Shown: positions 1 through 5,623 of the stretch, piece by piece | Layout: each line of letters opens with the position of its first letter | How positions within the stretch are numbered: position 1 is the first letter of the stretch | NCBI GenBank assembly: GCA_030587605.1 | Contig: JAUQYT010000161.1 | Location: forward strand, 1 to 6,822 | Source: Candidatus Njordarchaeum guaymasense | GTDB taxonomy: Archaea; Asgardarchaeota; Njordarchaeia; Njordarchaeales; Njordarchaeaceae | DNA length: 6,822 bases | Direction: 5' to 3' | Notes under the pieces: generated by a model | Told to the model about the DNA's origin: nothing | What the model saw: only the letters and a program-made list of their open reading frames with translations | Databases searched by the model: none | Made by a program: the position numbers and the translations under genes

Positions 1-377
1 GGAACATAGTTGGGAAAGTGTGTAACATAAAGCAAACAAGTAATGCGCATCGCATAGTTACGGGTTTTAAGGGTAGGGATGACTTTAATGACAACTTTAA
101 CGGATTCCCCTACCGGCGTAAATCTGCCAACGCCACGTAAATCCAGTTGGTTTCCACGTGCGTCAAGCGGAATTGACGTCTGCGCCACCAGCACTTCTCG
201 CAGTTTCGCTGTGGGAGTTGGCGTAGGAGTAGGTGTTGGTGTAGGTGTGGTCAGAGGAGACTTCGTTGCTTCATAAATTCCGTATCCTGCTGCTGCAACA
301 ACAGCGACAACAACGATTCCACCACCGTACATCAAGTACTTACGTCTAGTGATCTTCGCTTTCTCTTCTTCAGTCAA
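1..377 (-). CDS. membrane-anchored protein with TP-repeat linker (partial)
   Basis: The reading frame is open from a TTG at 377-375 through the left edge, giving 125 codons with the C-terminus missing. An in-frame TGA lies just upstream, so the TTG is the first available start. GTGAT five bases before it fits the archaeal Shine-Dalgarno core (GGTGATC), which supports this choice. Residues 2-14 are charged and cytoplasmic (TEEEKAKITRRK). About residues 15-36 are one hydrophobic span (VVVAVVAAAGYG). Residues 43-56 are a Thr-Pro dipeptide repeat, typical of a glycosylated spacer outside archaeal cells. The visible start of the outer domain (about 58-125, beginning KLREVLVAQTSIPLDARG) looks beta-rich, but I do not recognise the family. 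The topology is type II: N-terminus inside, domain outside. A plus-strand frame across 79-276 rich in VGVGVG is only the antisense of the TP linker. Membrane anchoring is well supported; function is unknown. Confidence 0.7.
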   Translation of the reverse strand, partial: MTEEEKAKITRRKYLMYGGGIVVVAVVAAAGYGIYEATKSPLTTPTPTPTPTPTPTAKLREVLVAQTSIPLDARGNQLDLRGVGRFTPVGESVKVVIKVIPTLKTRNYAMRITCLLYVTHFPNYV

Positions 378-433
378 GAGATATCACGACGTTTTCCAAA
401 ATAATTCTTAATGTCATAATCAATGAATGTCAA

Positions 434-442
434 CATATATAG
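434..442 (-). promoter_or_regulatory. candidate TATA box for the leftward gene
   Basis: On the minus strand this reads CTATATATG, preceded by GGGAAC. It lies about 60 bp before the TTG start at 377. With transcription starting about 25 bp downstream, the leader would be roughly 35 nt and would include the GTGAT ribosome-binding core. A second AT-rich stretch (AAATATAAGG on the minus strand, about 449-458) is an alternative. This is inferred from composition and spacing only. Confidence 0.4.
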
Positions 443-464
443 GTTCCCTTATATTTGTCGAAAT

Positions 465-552
465 GAATTTGAACTATGAATTTCTTGTGTGTGTGGTACG
501 TTTAACGGGCACACACACACACAAAAAATAGAGAAATCAATGGTTCAAATTC
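465..552. repeat. nested inverted-repeat element, copy A (MITE-like)
   Basis: This is an 88-bp imperfect palindrome. The outer ends are a perfect 10-bp inverted repeat, GAATTTGAAC (465-474) and GTTCAAATTC (543-552). Inside it are partly matching arms (GAATTTC near 478-484, GAAATC near 532-537). Innermost is a perfect 11-bp stem, TTGTGTGTGTG (485-495) with CACACACACAA (514-524), around a loop containing GTACGTTTAACGGG. The right end is shared with the adjoining copy B. Terminal inverted repeats, small size, no coding capacity and an intergenic position resemble a miniature inverted-repeat element. I found no clear target-site duplication. The element sits between the divergent promoters of the two flanking genes. 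Confidence 0.75.
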
Positions 553-633
553 AATCGGCCGCACCAAGAGAGACACACACACACACACGAAAATCATTCT
601 CATATTTTGGGGGAGGAATCCTCTAACAACCCC
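543..633 (-). repeat. GT-hairpin element, copy B (left bracket of propeller gene)
   Basis: Read on the minus strand, the block order is GGGGTTG, TTAGAGGATTCCTCCCC (626-610), an AT-rich spacer, an 8-unit GT run (588-573), CTCTTGGTGCG, GCCG, and then GAATTTGAAC (552-543), which is shared with copy A. The same blocks occur in the same order on the plus strand at 2170-2251, so the two copies bracket the 732-2111 gene as inverted repeats. The 17-nt TTAGAGGATTCCTCCCC block is identical in both, while the GT tract and spacers vary. It contains the dyad GAGGA-N-TCCTC (plus-strand 613-623). There is no coding capacity. Confidence 0.75.
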
Positions 634-689
634 ACTTCTCTTATGCTGGCACGCGCGCTCAATGTCAGCCAAGGTCAAAATCGAAATCG

Positions 690-696
690 TTAAATT
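690..696 (+). promoter_or_regulatory. candidate TATA box for the propeller gene
   Basis: TTAAATT, preceded by purine-rich sequence (TCGAAATCG) that could act as a TFB recognition element. It lies about 39 bp before the TTG start at 732, which predicts a leader of roughly 14 nt. The 640-731 stretch between the repeat and the gene holds nothing else I can identify. Confidence 0.4.
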
Positions 697-731
697 CTCA
701 GCTGGAAATCTGATATTTTGGTTGACGATCT

Positions 732-2111
732 TTGAAGGGTAAGACCTTGGCTCTATCACTATCGTTTCTCATAGTCTTGATCGCGTGTCTCCAAATTCCA
801 ATCTTTGTGAATGCTGGAGTTCTGCCTCCTCCGCCTCCCGCGGAACTGCTCTGGATGGATAAGGAAGGCACTAATGACATAGCTCTGTCCAAGGACGGCC
901 AGTATGTAGCTGCAGTCGGACCTATCGAAGTCAGCACTGAACTTCGATTCTACGGTAGAAGCAGTGAGAATCCTATCTGGACATATTATGCTCCGGGAGA
1001 TTTCTGGTCGGTTGCGATCTCAGCCGACGGTAGTTGCGTAGCTGCAGGCAACGGTTCCCACGTCTTCTTCTGGAACAATGCTAAATCCCGAACCCCAGGG
1101 GATACGGACCCGACATGGACTAGCGTGAATTTAGGGGGACCTATTGAACATAGATGTCTCGCCATCTCGGATGACGGCAACTATCTGGTAGCGGGCGGAA
1201 CGGGGCCAAACGTTTTCTACTGGTCCAATGCGAAAGGAATATCGCCTGGAACGATCAATCTCCAAACGACCTGGGATGCTTGGGTTAATCGCTTCGTTGA
1301 GGCGGTCGACATCTCAAGCAACGGAAATTATGTGGTAGTTGGATTTGGAACTAACGTTTCCTACTGGAAGGGCGCCACATCCCTAACTGGTCATCACGTA
1401 GGGGGCACTGCGCCACCCCCAGATTGGACGTCAAAGGAGCCAGATAATGGTGTTTCTGATATAGCCGTTTCAGATGATGGAAACTACGTTGCAGCAGCAA
1501 CCTTCCCGACGTTAACGGTCTACTACTGGGCTGGCGCTGGAAGCCGTACCGGCACGGATGAGCCATCCACATGGTATGGCGGACCAGGAGTTTCTTTTAC
1601 TTCAATCGACATGTCGAGCGACGGCGATTCGGTGATTGCGGGAGCATTAATAGACGCTAACCCTGGATTCACTGGGACAGTATACTTCTGGGGTGGAGCG
1701 AGAGGACTGACTGGTAAACCGCAGAATCCAAAGTGGACCCACAACACTACAAGCCAAGTAATAGACGTGGCAATTGACGCTGCGGGAGACTACATGGCAG
1801 CCGTCGATGATGCCGGAACTCCCTACGTGTACTTCTTCGACAGCACAGGCGACTTGAAATGGACTTACGAGATCTCCGAAGGAGGCCCTATCCTATCAAT
1901 ATCATCCGATGGAGGAACTCTAGCGATTGGGACGGGCGGGCTTGCCTCACGGTACCTCGTCAGTACAGGCTTCAAGACGCTTCCTCCTCGAGCTGTGGGA
2001 GGCCACCTTATCGCAGTCGATAAGCTTGCCTTGCTTTCGCCTTGGATAGCGGTGGCTCTAACAACCTTAGCATTAACGGTCTTCGCAGCAAAAAGAAAAC
2101 GCAAACCCTAA
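732..2111 (+). CDS. secreted, C-terminally anchored WD40-like beta-propeller protein
   Basis: 459 residues from a TTG start; an in-frame TGA at 723-725 excludes anything further upstream, and starting here keeps the basic KGK before the hydrophobic core. Residues 1-28 are a signal peptide (core about 6-26, likely cleavage after VNA), followed by a PPPPP stretch (32-36). Residues about 48-415 hold eight repeats with the turn motif (I/V)(A/S)(I/V)S-x-DG-x-(Y/S)-V-A-A-G, glycines near 56, 100, 149, 198, 250, 298, 352 and 394. Most repeats then carry a strand such as VFFW, VFYW, VYYW or VYFW. The spacing of 42-54 residues fits propeller blades. Residues about 431-453 are a membrane span, then KRKRKP as stop-transfer. 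The propeller therefore faces outward, tethered by its C-terminus. Ligand or partner is unknown; no catalytic motif is visible. Related families are WD40 and PQQ-like propellers. The gene is bracketed by inverted copies of an intergenic repeat. Confidence 0.82.
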   Translation: MKGKTLALSLSFLIVLIACLQIPIFVNAGVLPPPPPAELLWMDKEGTNDIALSKDGQYVAAVGPIEVSTELRFYGRSSENPIWTYYAPGDFWSVAISADGSCVAAGNGSHVFFWNNAKSRTPGDTDPTWTSVNLGGPIEHRCLAISDDGNYLVAGGTGPNVFYWSNAKGISPGTINLQTTWDAWVNRFVEAVDISSNGNYVVVGFGTNVSYWKGATSLTGHHVGGTAPPPDWTSKEPDNGVSDIAVSDDGNYVAAATFPTLTVYYWAGAGSRTGTDEPSTWYGGPGVSFTSIDMSSDGDSVIAGALIDANPGFTGTVYFWGGARGLTGKPQNPKWTHNTTSQVIDVAIDAAGDYMAAVDDAGTPYVYFFDSTGDLKWTYEISEGGPILSISSDGGTLAIGTGGLASRYLVSTGFKTLPPRAVGGHLIAVDKLALLSPWIAVALTTLALTVFAAKRKRKP

Positions 2112-2119
2112 CAAACCTA

Positions 2120-2132
2120 TTCTTCTCTTTCT
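2120..2132 (+). terminator. candidate pyrimidine-rich terminator of propeller gene
   Basis: TTCTTCTCTTTCT begins nine bases after the stop codon. T-rich tracts just after genes act as intrinsic terminators in archaea. The tract is broken by C residues, so the support is modest. Confidence 0.33.
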
Positions 2133-2169
2133 AGCATTAGCTTAGCTTGGCGATGTCGAATAGGAAGGA

Positions 2170-2251
2170 GGGGTTTTAGAGGATTCCTCCCCTAACACTG
2201 GGCCAAGGAATTATTGTGTGTGTCCCTTGGTGCGACCGTCGTAATTTGAAC
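2170..2251 (+). repeat. GT-hairpin element, copy R (right bracket of propeller gene)
   Basis: Plus-strand block order: GGGG (2170-2173), TTAGAGGATTCCTCCCC (2176-2192), CTAACACTGGG, GGAATTATT, GTGTGTGTG (2216-2223 region), CCCTTGGTGCG (about 2224-2234), ACCG, then GTAATTTGAAC (2241-2251). This is collinear with copy B read on the other strand. CTAAC...GGG...GAATT...TGTGTGTG is also shared with copy C, and the last 11 nt equal the reverse complement of 4566-4576. It lies in the convergent gap between the 732-2111 and 2350-3096 genes. The rest of that gap (2252-2349) shows nothing recognisable. Confidence 0.75.
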
Positions 2252-2349
2252 TGCTATTTTGTACGCGAATCTTGGCTTTGTATGTAGGTGGATGTTATGA
2301 ATTGATGCTAGTTACGCGCGATTTCTCTCAATCTCGTTATGAATAGCTT

Positions 2350-3096
2350 CTACCGCATCCCTGTATCGACTCGAATGTCAAGCCTCACTGTTTTCCCAGA
2401 TTCGATTGTTATCTCTCTGGGAACATCGGGGCTCGAGTCTATACCGATCCTTTTTATGTCGACGACGTACCTGCCAGGGCTTAAAGCAATTTCGTAGTTA
2501 CCCGTCCGATCTAAAGATACTATTGCAACTGTCGATGATCGATCTAACGTGAAGACGATGATTTTTCTCGCCTCGTAGACTTGGGCTATCTGATCCGGTG
2601 TGAGATTGCACGGTTCTACGGGACACAACGGTCCTATCTCAACCTTGCCCTCCAAGAAACCAACATTTGGCAGGATATTGTCCGCTTGAAGTTCAAACGT
2701 GCCTCTCACGCCGTTCACCTCCACAGTGTAGATTCCCTTTTTCAATCCAACAACTTCAAGAGGAATGACTCTATCGAAGGGTGTAATCACCTGTGCGCAT
2801 ACGGCATCGGAAGGCCGACGAGTAATGATGGTAATAATGTGGGTAGAGCCTTCCCGTGTCGTCGTAACCTTGCCAATCGCTGTGCAACTGTCTGGAAATT
2901 CCCCATGCACAACTACATTCACTTGAACAGGAAAGGACTCGAGAATAACGATATCAATATCCTTGACGTTTGCAAGGTCTTCAATCACGGTTCCATTTCC
3001 TTCCTCCCGCGTAGCCGTGTAATATATGCCGATAGAGAATGCTACAACTGCAACGATGATAATTGCTGAGACCGTGATCAACGTTCTCTTAGACAT
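2350..3096 (-). CDS. N-terminally anchored extracellular beta-domain protein
   Basis: 248 residues from ATG. Residues 1-4 are short and basic (MSKR), then a hydrophobic span at about 5-27 (LITVSAIIIVAVVAFSIGIYY); with no convincing cleavage site this is probably an uncleaved anchor and the rest lies outside. Residues about 45-137 form one beta-rich domain (VQVNVVVHGEFPDSC, DAVCAQVITPF, YTVEVNGVRGTFEL) with Cys71 and Cys100, plausibly a disulfide. Residues about 147-245 form a second domain starting GKVEIGPLCPVEPC (Cys158, Cys163), followed by a segment like carboxypeptidase-regulatory or prealbumin folds (VSLDRTGNYEIALSPGRYVVDI). Similar GPLCPVEPC segments occur in lipoproteins and secreted proteins; I cannot name the family or a function. 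A TATA-like box lies about 36 bp before the start. The gene follows the 3174-4340 gene on the same strand with a 77-bp gap, but appears to have its own promoter. Confidence 0.75.
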   Translation of the reverse strand: MSKRTLITVSAIIIVAVVAFSIGIYYTATREEGNGTVIEDLANVKDIDIVILESFPVQVNVVVHGEFPDSCTAIGKVTTTREGSTHIITIITRRPSDAVCAQVITPFDRVIPLEVVGLKKGIYTVEVNGVRGTFELQADNILPNVGFLEGKVEIGPLCPVEPCNLTPDQIAQVYEARKIIVFTLDRSSTVAIVSLDRTGNYEIALSPGRYVVDIKRIGIDSSPDVPREITIESGKTVRLDIRVDTGMR

Positions 3097-3129
3097 CTTG
3101 CATCAAATATACGACATTGACGATAAGAT

Positions 3130-3135
3130 CTTAAA
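3130..3135 (-). promoter_or_regulatory. candidate TATA box for the 2350-3096 gene
   Basis: The minus strand reads TTTAAG, preceded by AATCAAG as a possible TFB element. Its centre is about 36 bp before the ATG at 3096, predicting a leader of about 10 nt. No clear Shine-Dalgarno sequence precedes that ATG, which fits a short-leader transcript. Confidence 0.38.
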
Positions 3136-3173
3136 CTTGATTCTTTTGAATTAGATTCCCAGGTCCTATTCAT

Positions 3174-4340
3174 CTATTCGATTCTGCCTGCTCTCTTCAA
3201 TCTTTCAATAGAGGCTTTCAACTCATCTATTGAGATACCTAGGTCTCTGCTTCCTTGGCTCCACGAGATCTCTCCTCCACGATCGGAAATATATGCATAC
3301 ACCTTATCATCAAGGCTCATCAACCCCTCGACCGTTTGAACTCTAACCGCTGGAGATGCAGTCTTCACAGAAGCGCGTGGAGGTCTCAAAGCCTCCCTGG
3401 CTGGAGACCATTGAGCTGGTGAGCGGAGAGCGGCTGGTCTCGACCGATATGCTCTTCGCCTTCTCTCGGAAACGTAAACCAGTGCCACTGAGATCGCCAC
3501 CACTGCTGTTAGAGCGCCAATCCAAAATATCACCTCTGGAGGAAAGGTTGGAGCTGGCGCTGTGGGTGTCGTACGTCCTTGAGTTGTAGTGATCTGAGAG
3601 GTAGTCGTTTCGAAGGTTTGGGTGGGAGTTGGAGTGGGCGTTTCCGTGACGTACTTCCCGACCAAGCTTATGTCATCCCAGAGTGCATGTGGATTCGAAA
3701 AAGGAACGCTTATTTGAGCGAGCTCCAGACAAACCTCAATTCTTTCAAGATTGTAACCGGACGATGGACCAAACTCCTTCTCAAAGTCTTTCTTCACATC
3801 TATCACCAATTGTTTCCAAGTGTACGTTTCAGTTGCTTTCAAGAAATGAGCAGTATAAGGTTCCTTCACTCTAACCTCTGATGCCTCCCAGAGAAAGTGG
3901 TAGATCAACAGGAACATTATGTTTCCCTCGTCGCCAGTTCCCGTGTATAATTCAATCTTCGAGCGAATCAAAGTTGGCATTAGAGAACTTGGGAATGATT
4001 GTCTATGGCTGACTTCTGCACGAATCGACAGACTGAATGTAAGATCGAATGTTAAATCGCTCCGATCCACCACTTGACGAAACCCGATACCGTGCTCCTT
4101 CATCCCTGAGACTGGATTGGTCTGAGGAATCCACATGTCAAGGTAACTATGACTGGTATCGTAGTTGCCGCCGGAATCAATTTGGTAAGGAACCCAACTG
4201 TCTATTCCATTGTCGAATCTTCCGTTCGTCAGAAGCTCCGTTGCCGCCTCGCTATGCGAACTCTGAATCTGGAAGACAGATGGAACAACTATCACTGCAA
4301 CTAAGAGAAAGGCCAGTCTTTCCCTTGAGGAAGTTGGCAT
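3174..4340 (-). CDS. transmembrane protein: extracellular jelly-roll-like domain plus cytoplasmic winged helix
   Basis: 388 residues from the ATG at 4340-4338, preceded by GGAAAGGGTG as ribosome-binding site. The frame can be extended to a TTG at 4382, but that puts 14 residues (MYLTCSLTTVERVP) before a normal signal peptide, so I reject it. Residues 1 to about 32 are the signal peptide (core LAFLLVAVIVVPSVF). Residues about 36-230 look like a carbohydrate-binding-type jelly roll (LLTNGRFDNGIDSWVPYQID near the start; LWDDISLVGKY at the end). Residues 231-267 are a Thr/Pro-rich spacer with TPTPTPT. About 268-290 are a membrane span followed by RRRR. Residues 297-338 are an Arg/Pro/Ser-rich linker. 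Residues about 339-388 resemble a winged helix (LDDKVYAYISDRGGEISWSQ, then DLGISIDELKASIERLKRAGRIE). This suggests a one-component sensor that reads an outside signal and acts on DNA or protein inside. Domain order is clear; DNA binding is inferred. Confidence 0.72.
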   Translation of the reverse strand: MPTSSRERLAFLLVAVIVVPSVFQIQSSHSEAATELLTNGRFDNGIDSWVPYQIDSGGNYDTSHSYLDMWIPQTNPVSGMKEHGIGFRQVVDRSDLTFDLTFSLSIRAEVSHRQSFPSSLMPTLIRSKIELYTGTGDEGNIMFLLIYHFLWEASEVRVKEPYTAHFLKATETYTWKQLVIDVKKDFEKEFGPSSGYNLERIEVCLELAQISVPFSNPHALWDDISLVGKYVTETPTPTPTQTFETTTSQITTTQGRTTPTAPAPTFPPEVIFWIGALTAVVAISVALVYVSERRRRAYRSRPAALRSPAQWSPAREALRPPRASVKTASPAVRVQTVEGLMSLDDKVYAYISDRGGEISWSQGSRDLGISIDELKASIERLKRAGRIE

Positions 4341-4470
4341 GGGCACCCTTTCCACAGTGGTTAGAGAGCAAGTCAAATACAATTGTCCGTTTTCCGTCTC
4401 ATTAACTAGTCGGTAGATAGACTCGATCTTTTTGGTATGCGCATTTCACCGCAATAATCTACGCTTTAGC

Positions 4471-4480
4471 ATTTAAAATA
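4471..4480 (-). promoter_or_regulatory. AT-rich box in divergent region, possible distal promoter
   Basis: ATTTAAAATA (minus strand TATTTTAAAT) is the most TATA-like sequence upstream of the winged-helix gene, but it lies about 130 bp before that gene's ATG. It could serve either direction; rightward, it would place element copy C inside the leader of the transporter gene. The assignment is weak. Confidence 0.25.
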
Positions 4481-4492
4481 TGACCAAACCCG

Positions 4493-4576
4493 CTAACGTG
4501 GGGGAAATGAATTGACTGTGTGTGGCTGTTATGGTGCGCACACACAAGAATAATTGAATCCTAAGGTTCAAATTAC
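4493..4576 (+). repeat. GT-hairpin element, copy C
   Basis: The centre is a perfect 8-bp stem, TGTGTGTG (4517-4524) with CACACACA (4539-4546), and a 14-nt loop that ends GGTGCG, the family core. The left flank CTAACGTGGGGG...GAATT matches copy R (CTAACACTGGG...GAATT) in order and spacing. The right flank AATAATT is followed by GTTCAAATTAC (4566-4576), the exact reverse complement of the end of copy R. The stretch GTGCGCACACACA is strictly alternating purine and pyrimidine. The element lies between the divergent winged-helix and transporter genes and ends about 8 bp before the transporter's TATA-like box. Confidence 0.72.
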
Positions 4577-4582
4577 AGTCAT

Positions 4583-4589
4583 CTATATC
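4583..4589 (+). promoter_or_regulatory. candidate TATA box for the transporter gene
   Basis: CTATATC lies about 24 bp before the ATG at 4610. At normal archaeal TATA-to-start spacing, transcription would begin at or next to the ATG, giving a leaderless mRNA. This agrees with the lack of a Shine-Dalgarno sequence there. Confidence 0.45.
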
Positions 4590-4609
4590 AGTTCAACATC
4601 TCAAGAAAG

Positions 4610-5497
4610 ATGCGTGAGGACAGTGACTTGAGGCTTCAGAACTGGCTACTCTTCCTTTTGGTGGCGTTTCTTTGGGGGTCAGGCTGGCCAGTCATGAAGA
4701 TAGGACTGAGATTTGTCCCCCCAACAACTCTTGTACTGCATCGATTCATGCTTTCTGGTATTGTTCTGTCTCCAATATTCCTTCTGTCTCTAAAAAAAGT
4801 CCCAAAGGATAATAGGTCTTTGGGCAAGCTTCTGATTTTCTCTTCAATAAGCGTCGCATATATTGCTGCAACGCATATTGGATTAGTAGAGGAGAGTTCT
4901 GGCATAGGGGCGGTGCTTACCTACACTCAGCCACTCTTTGTCTTTTGTTTGGCCATTCCGTTTCTAAAAGAGAGGGTTACGTCGATTAGACTTCTGGGTG
5001 CGATACTTGGGTTCGGAGGAATTGTCATTCTCTTTCTTGGAAAATTAGGCTCTTTCACGCTCAACTCCTCAATTATCATGGCGTTAGGCGCTTTACTATG
5101 GGCTTTTGCAATAGTGTACTACAAGAAGTATCTGAGCCAAGTAGACTCACTGATTGCAAATTTCTTCCAATTGTCTTTCGGCGTTATCCCCCTTTCTATA
5201 TTGAGTCTGACTACGAATAGCTTTGCTTTTCCAAGAGACATTGAATATGTCTGGATTCTTCTGTATACGTCAGTTGGAGTCTTAGCGATTGGGATGACAG
5301 TCTGGCTCTTCCTCATTAAGGAGGAAGAAGCAACTCTCGTCGCAGGTTCGAGCTTTTTAGTTCCTTTGGTCGCTTTGCTTCTCGGATGGCAGTTTCTCGG
5401 AGAAACGATTCAAATAGAATCCGTGTTCGGCTCAGCACTCATATTAACAGGAGTATACTTGGTGAACATGAGGCTTACGCAGAAGAAAACCATGTAA
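4610..5497 (+). CDS. EamA/DMT-superfamily transporter
   Basis: 295 residues from ATG, the usual length for a two-EamA-domain, ten-span membrane transporter of the drug/metabolite transporter superfamily. The first EamA domain covers about residues 12-144, with the opening helix LLFLLVAFLWGSGWPVMKIGL and the family motif region around 103-121 (LTYTQPLFVF, then IPFLKERV). The second covers about 153-288 (MALGALLWAFAIVYYKKY near the start; GSSFLVPLVALLLGWQFLGE near the end), with the matching P and E positions at 252 and 265. Ends are charged (MREDSD, RLTQKKTM). Members export or import small metabolites such as amino acids, nucleosides or sugars; substrate cannot be told from sequence. It stands alone, divergent from the winged-helix gene and convergent with the DUF2284 gene, so it is probably monocistronic. 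Confidence 0.9.
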   Translation: MREDSDLRLQNWLLFLLVAFLWGSGWPVMKIGLRFVPPTTLVLHRFMLSGIVLSPIFLLSLKKVPKDNRSLGKLLIFSSISVAYIAATHIGLVEESSGIGAVLTYTQPLFVFCLAIPFLKERVTSIRLLGAILGFGGIVILFLGKLGSFTLNSSIIMALGALLWAFAIVYYKKYLSQVDSLIANFFQLSFGVIPLSILSLTTNSFAFPRDIEYVWILLYTSVGVLAIGMTVWLFLIKEEEATLVAGSSFLVPLVALLLGWQFLGETIQIESVFGSALILTGVYLVNMRLTQKKTM

Positions 5498-5507
5498 GGC
5501 ACGCAGA

Positions 5508-5513
5508 TTTTTT
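5508..5513 (+). terminator. candidate T-tract terminator of transporter gene
   Basis: Six T residues begin 11 bases after the transporter stop, in the style of archaeal oligo-T termination. The rest of the convergent gap (5514-5623) is moderately GC-rich. I see no gene, convincing hairpin or repeat copy in it. Confidence 0.4.
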
Positions 5514-5623
5514 CGAAGCCGACTTACTAGGTAGCGGGTCTAAACGCTTGTAGCGAGTAGGGGGTATCGACCGCATTGGGTCCCTTTATCGCTGGCAGGC
5601 GGAGTACTTGATCTTTCTTTCGA

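Noticed and set aside
79..276. Plus-strand frame with a VGVGVGVG run
   Set aside because: It is the antisense of the Thr-Pro repeat linker of the minus-strand gene at 1-377, which has a signal-anchor, a ribosome-binding core and a coherent topology.
541..566. tRNA-like 3' end: GGTTCAAATTC followed by CCGCACCA
   Set aside because: The T-stem does not pair, the conserved C after the T-loop is missing, and no acceptor, D or anticodon arm lies upstream. The resemblance comes from the repeat element's own motifs.
465..633. CRISPR array
   Set aside because: There are no regularly spaced direct repeats with unique spacers; the repetition is inverted and includes simple GT/CA runs.
502..759. Minus-strand frame with VCVCV segments
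   Set aside because: It is translated straight through the GT/CA repeat tracts and shows no protein-like features.
2581..3069. 162-residue plus-strand frame
   Set aside because: It is antisense to the 2350-3096 gene, lacks domain-like patterns and has no promoter or ribosome-binding signal.
4341..4382. TTG start adding 14 residues to the winged-helix protein
   Set aside because: The ATG at 4340 has a good GGAAAGGGTG ribosome-binding site and starts a normal signal peptide; the extension would bury it.
5498..5623. Possible tRNA or structured RNA in the transporter/DUF2284 gap
   Set aside because: Short matches such as GGTATCGACC suggested a T-loop, but no cloverleaf could be paired on either strand.
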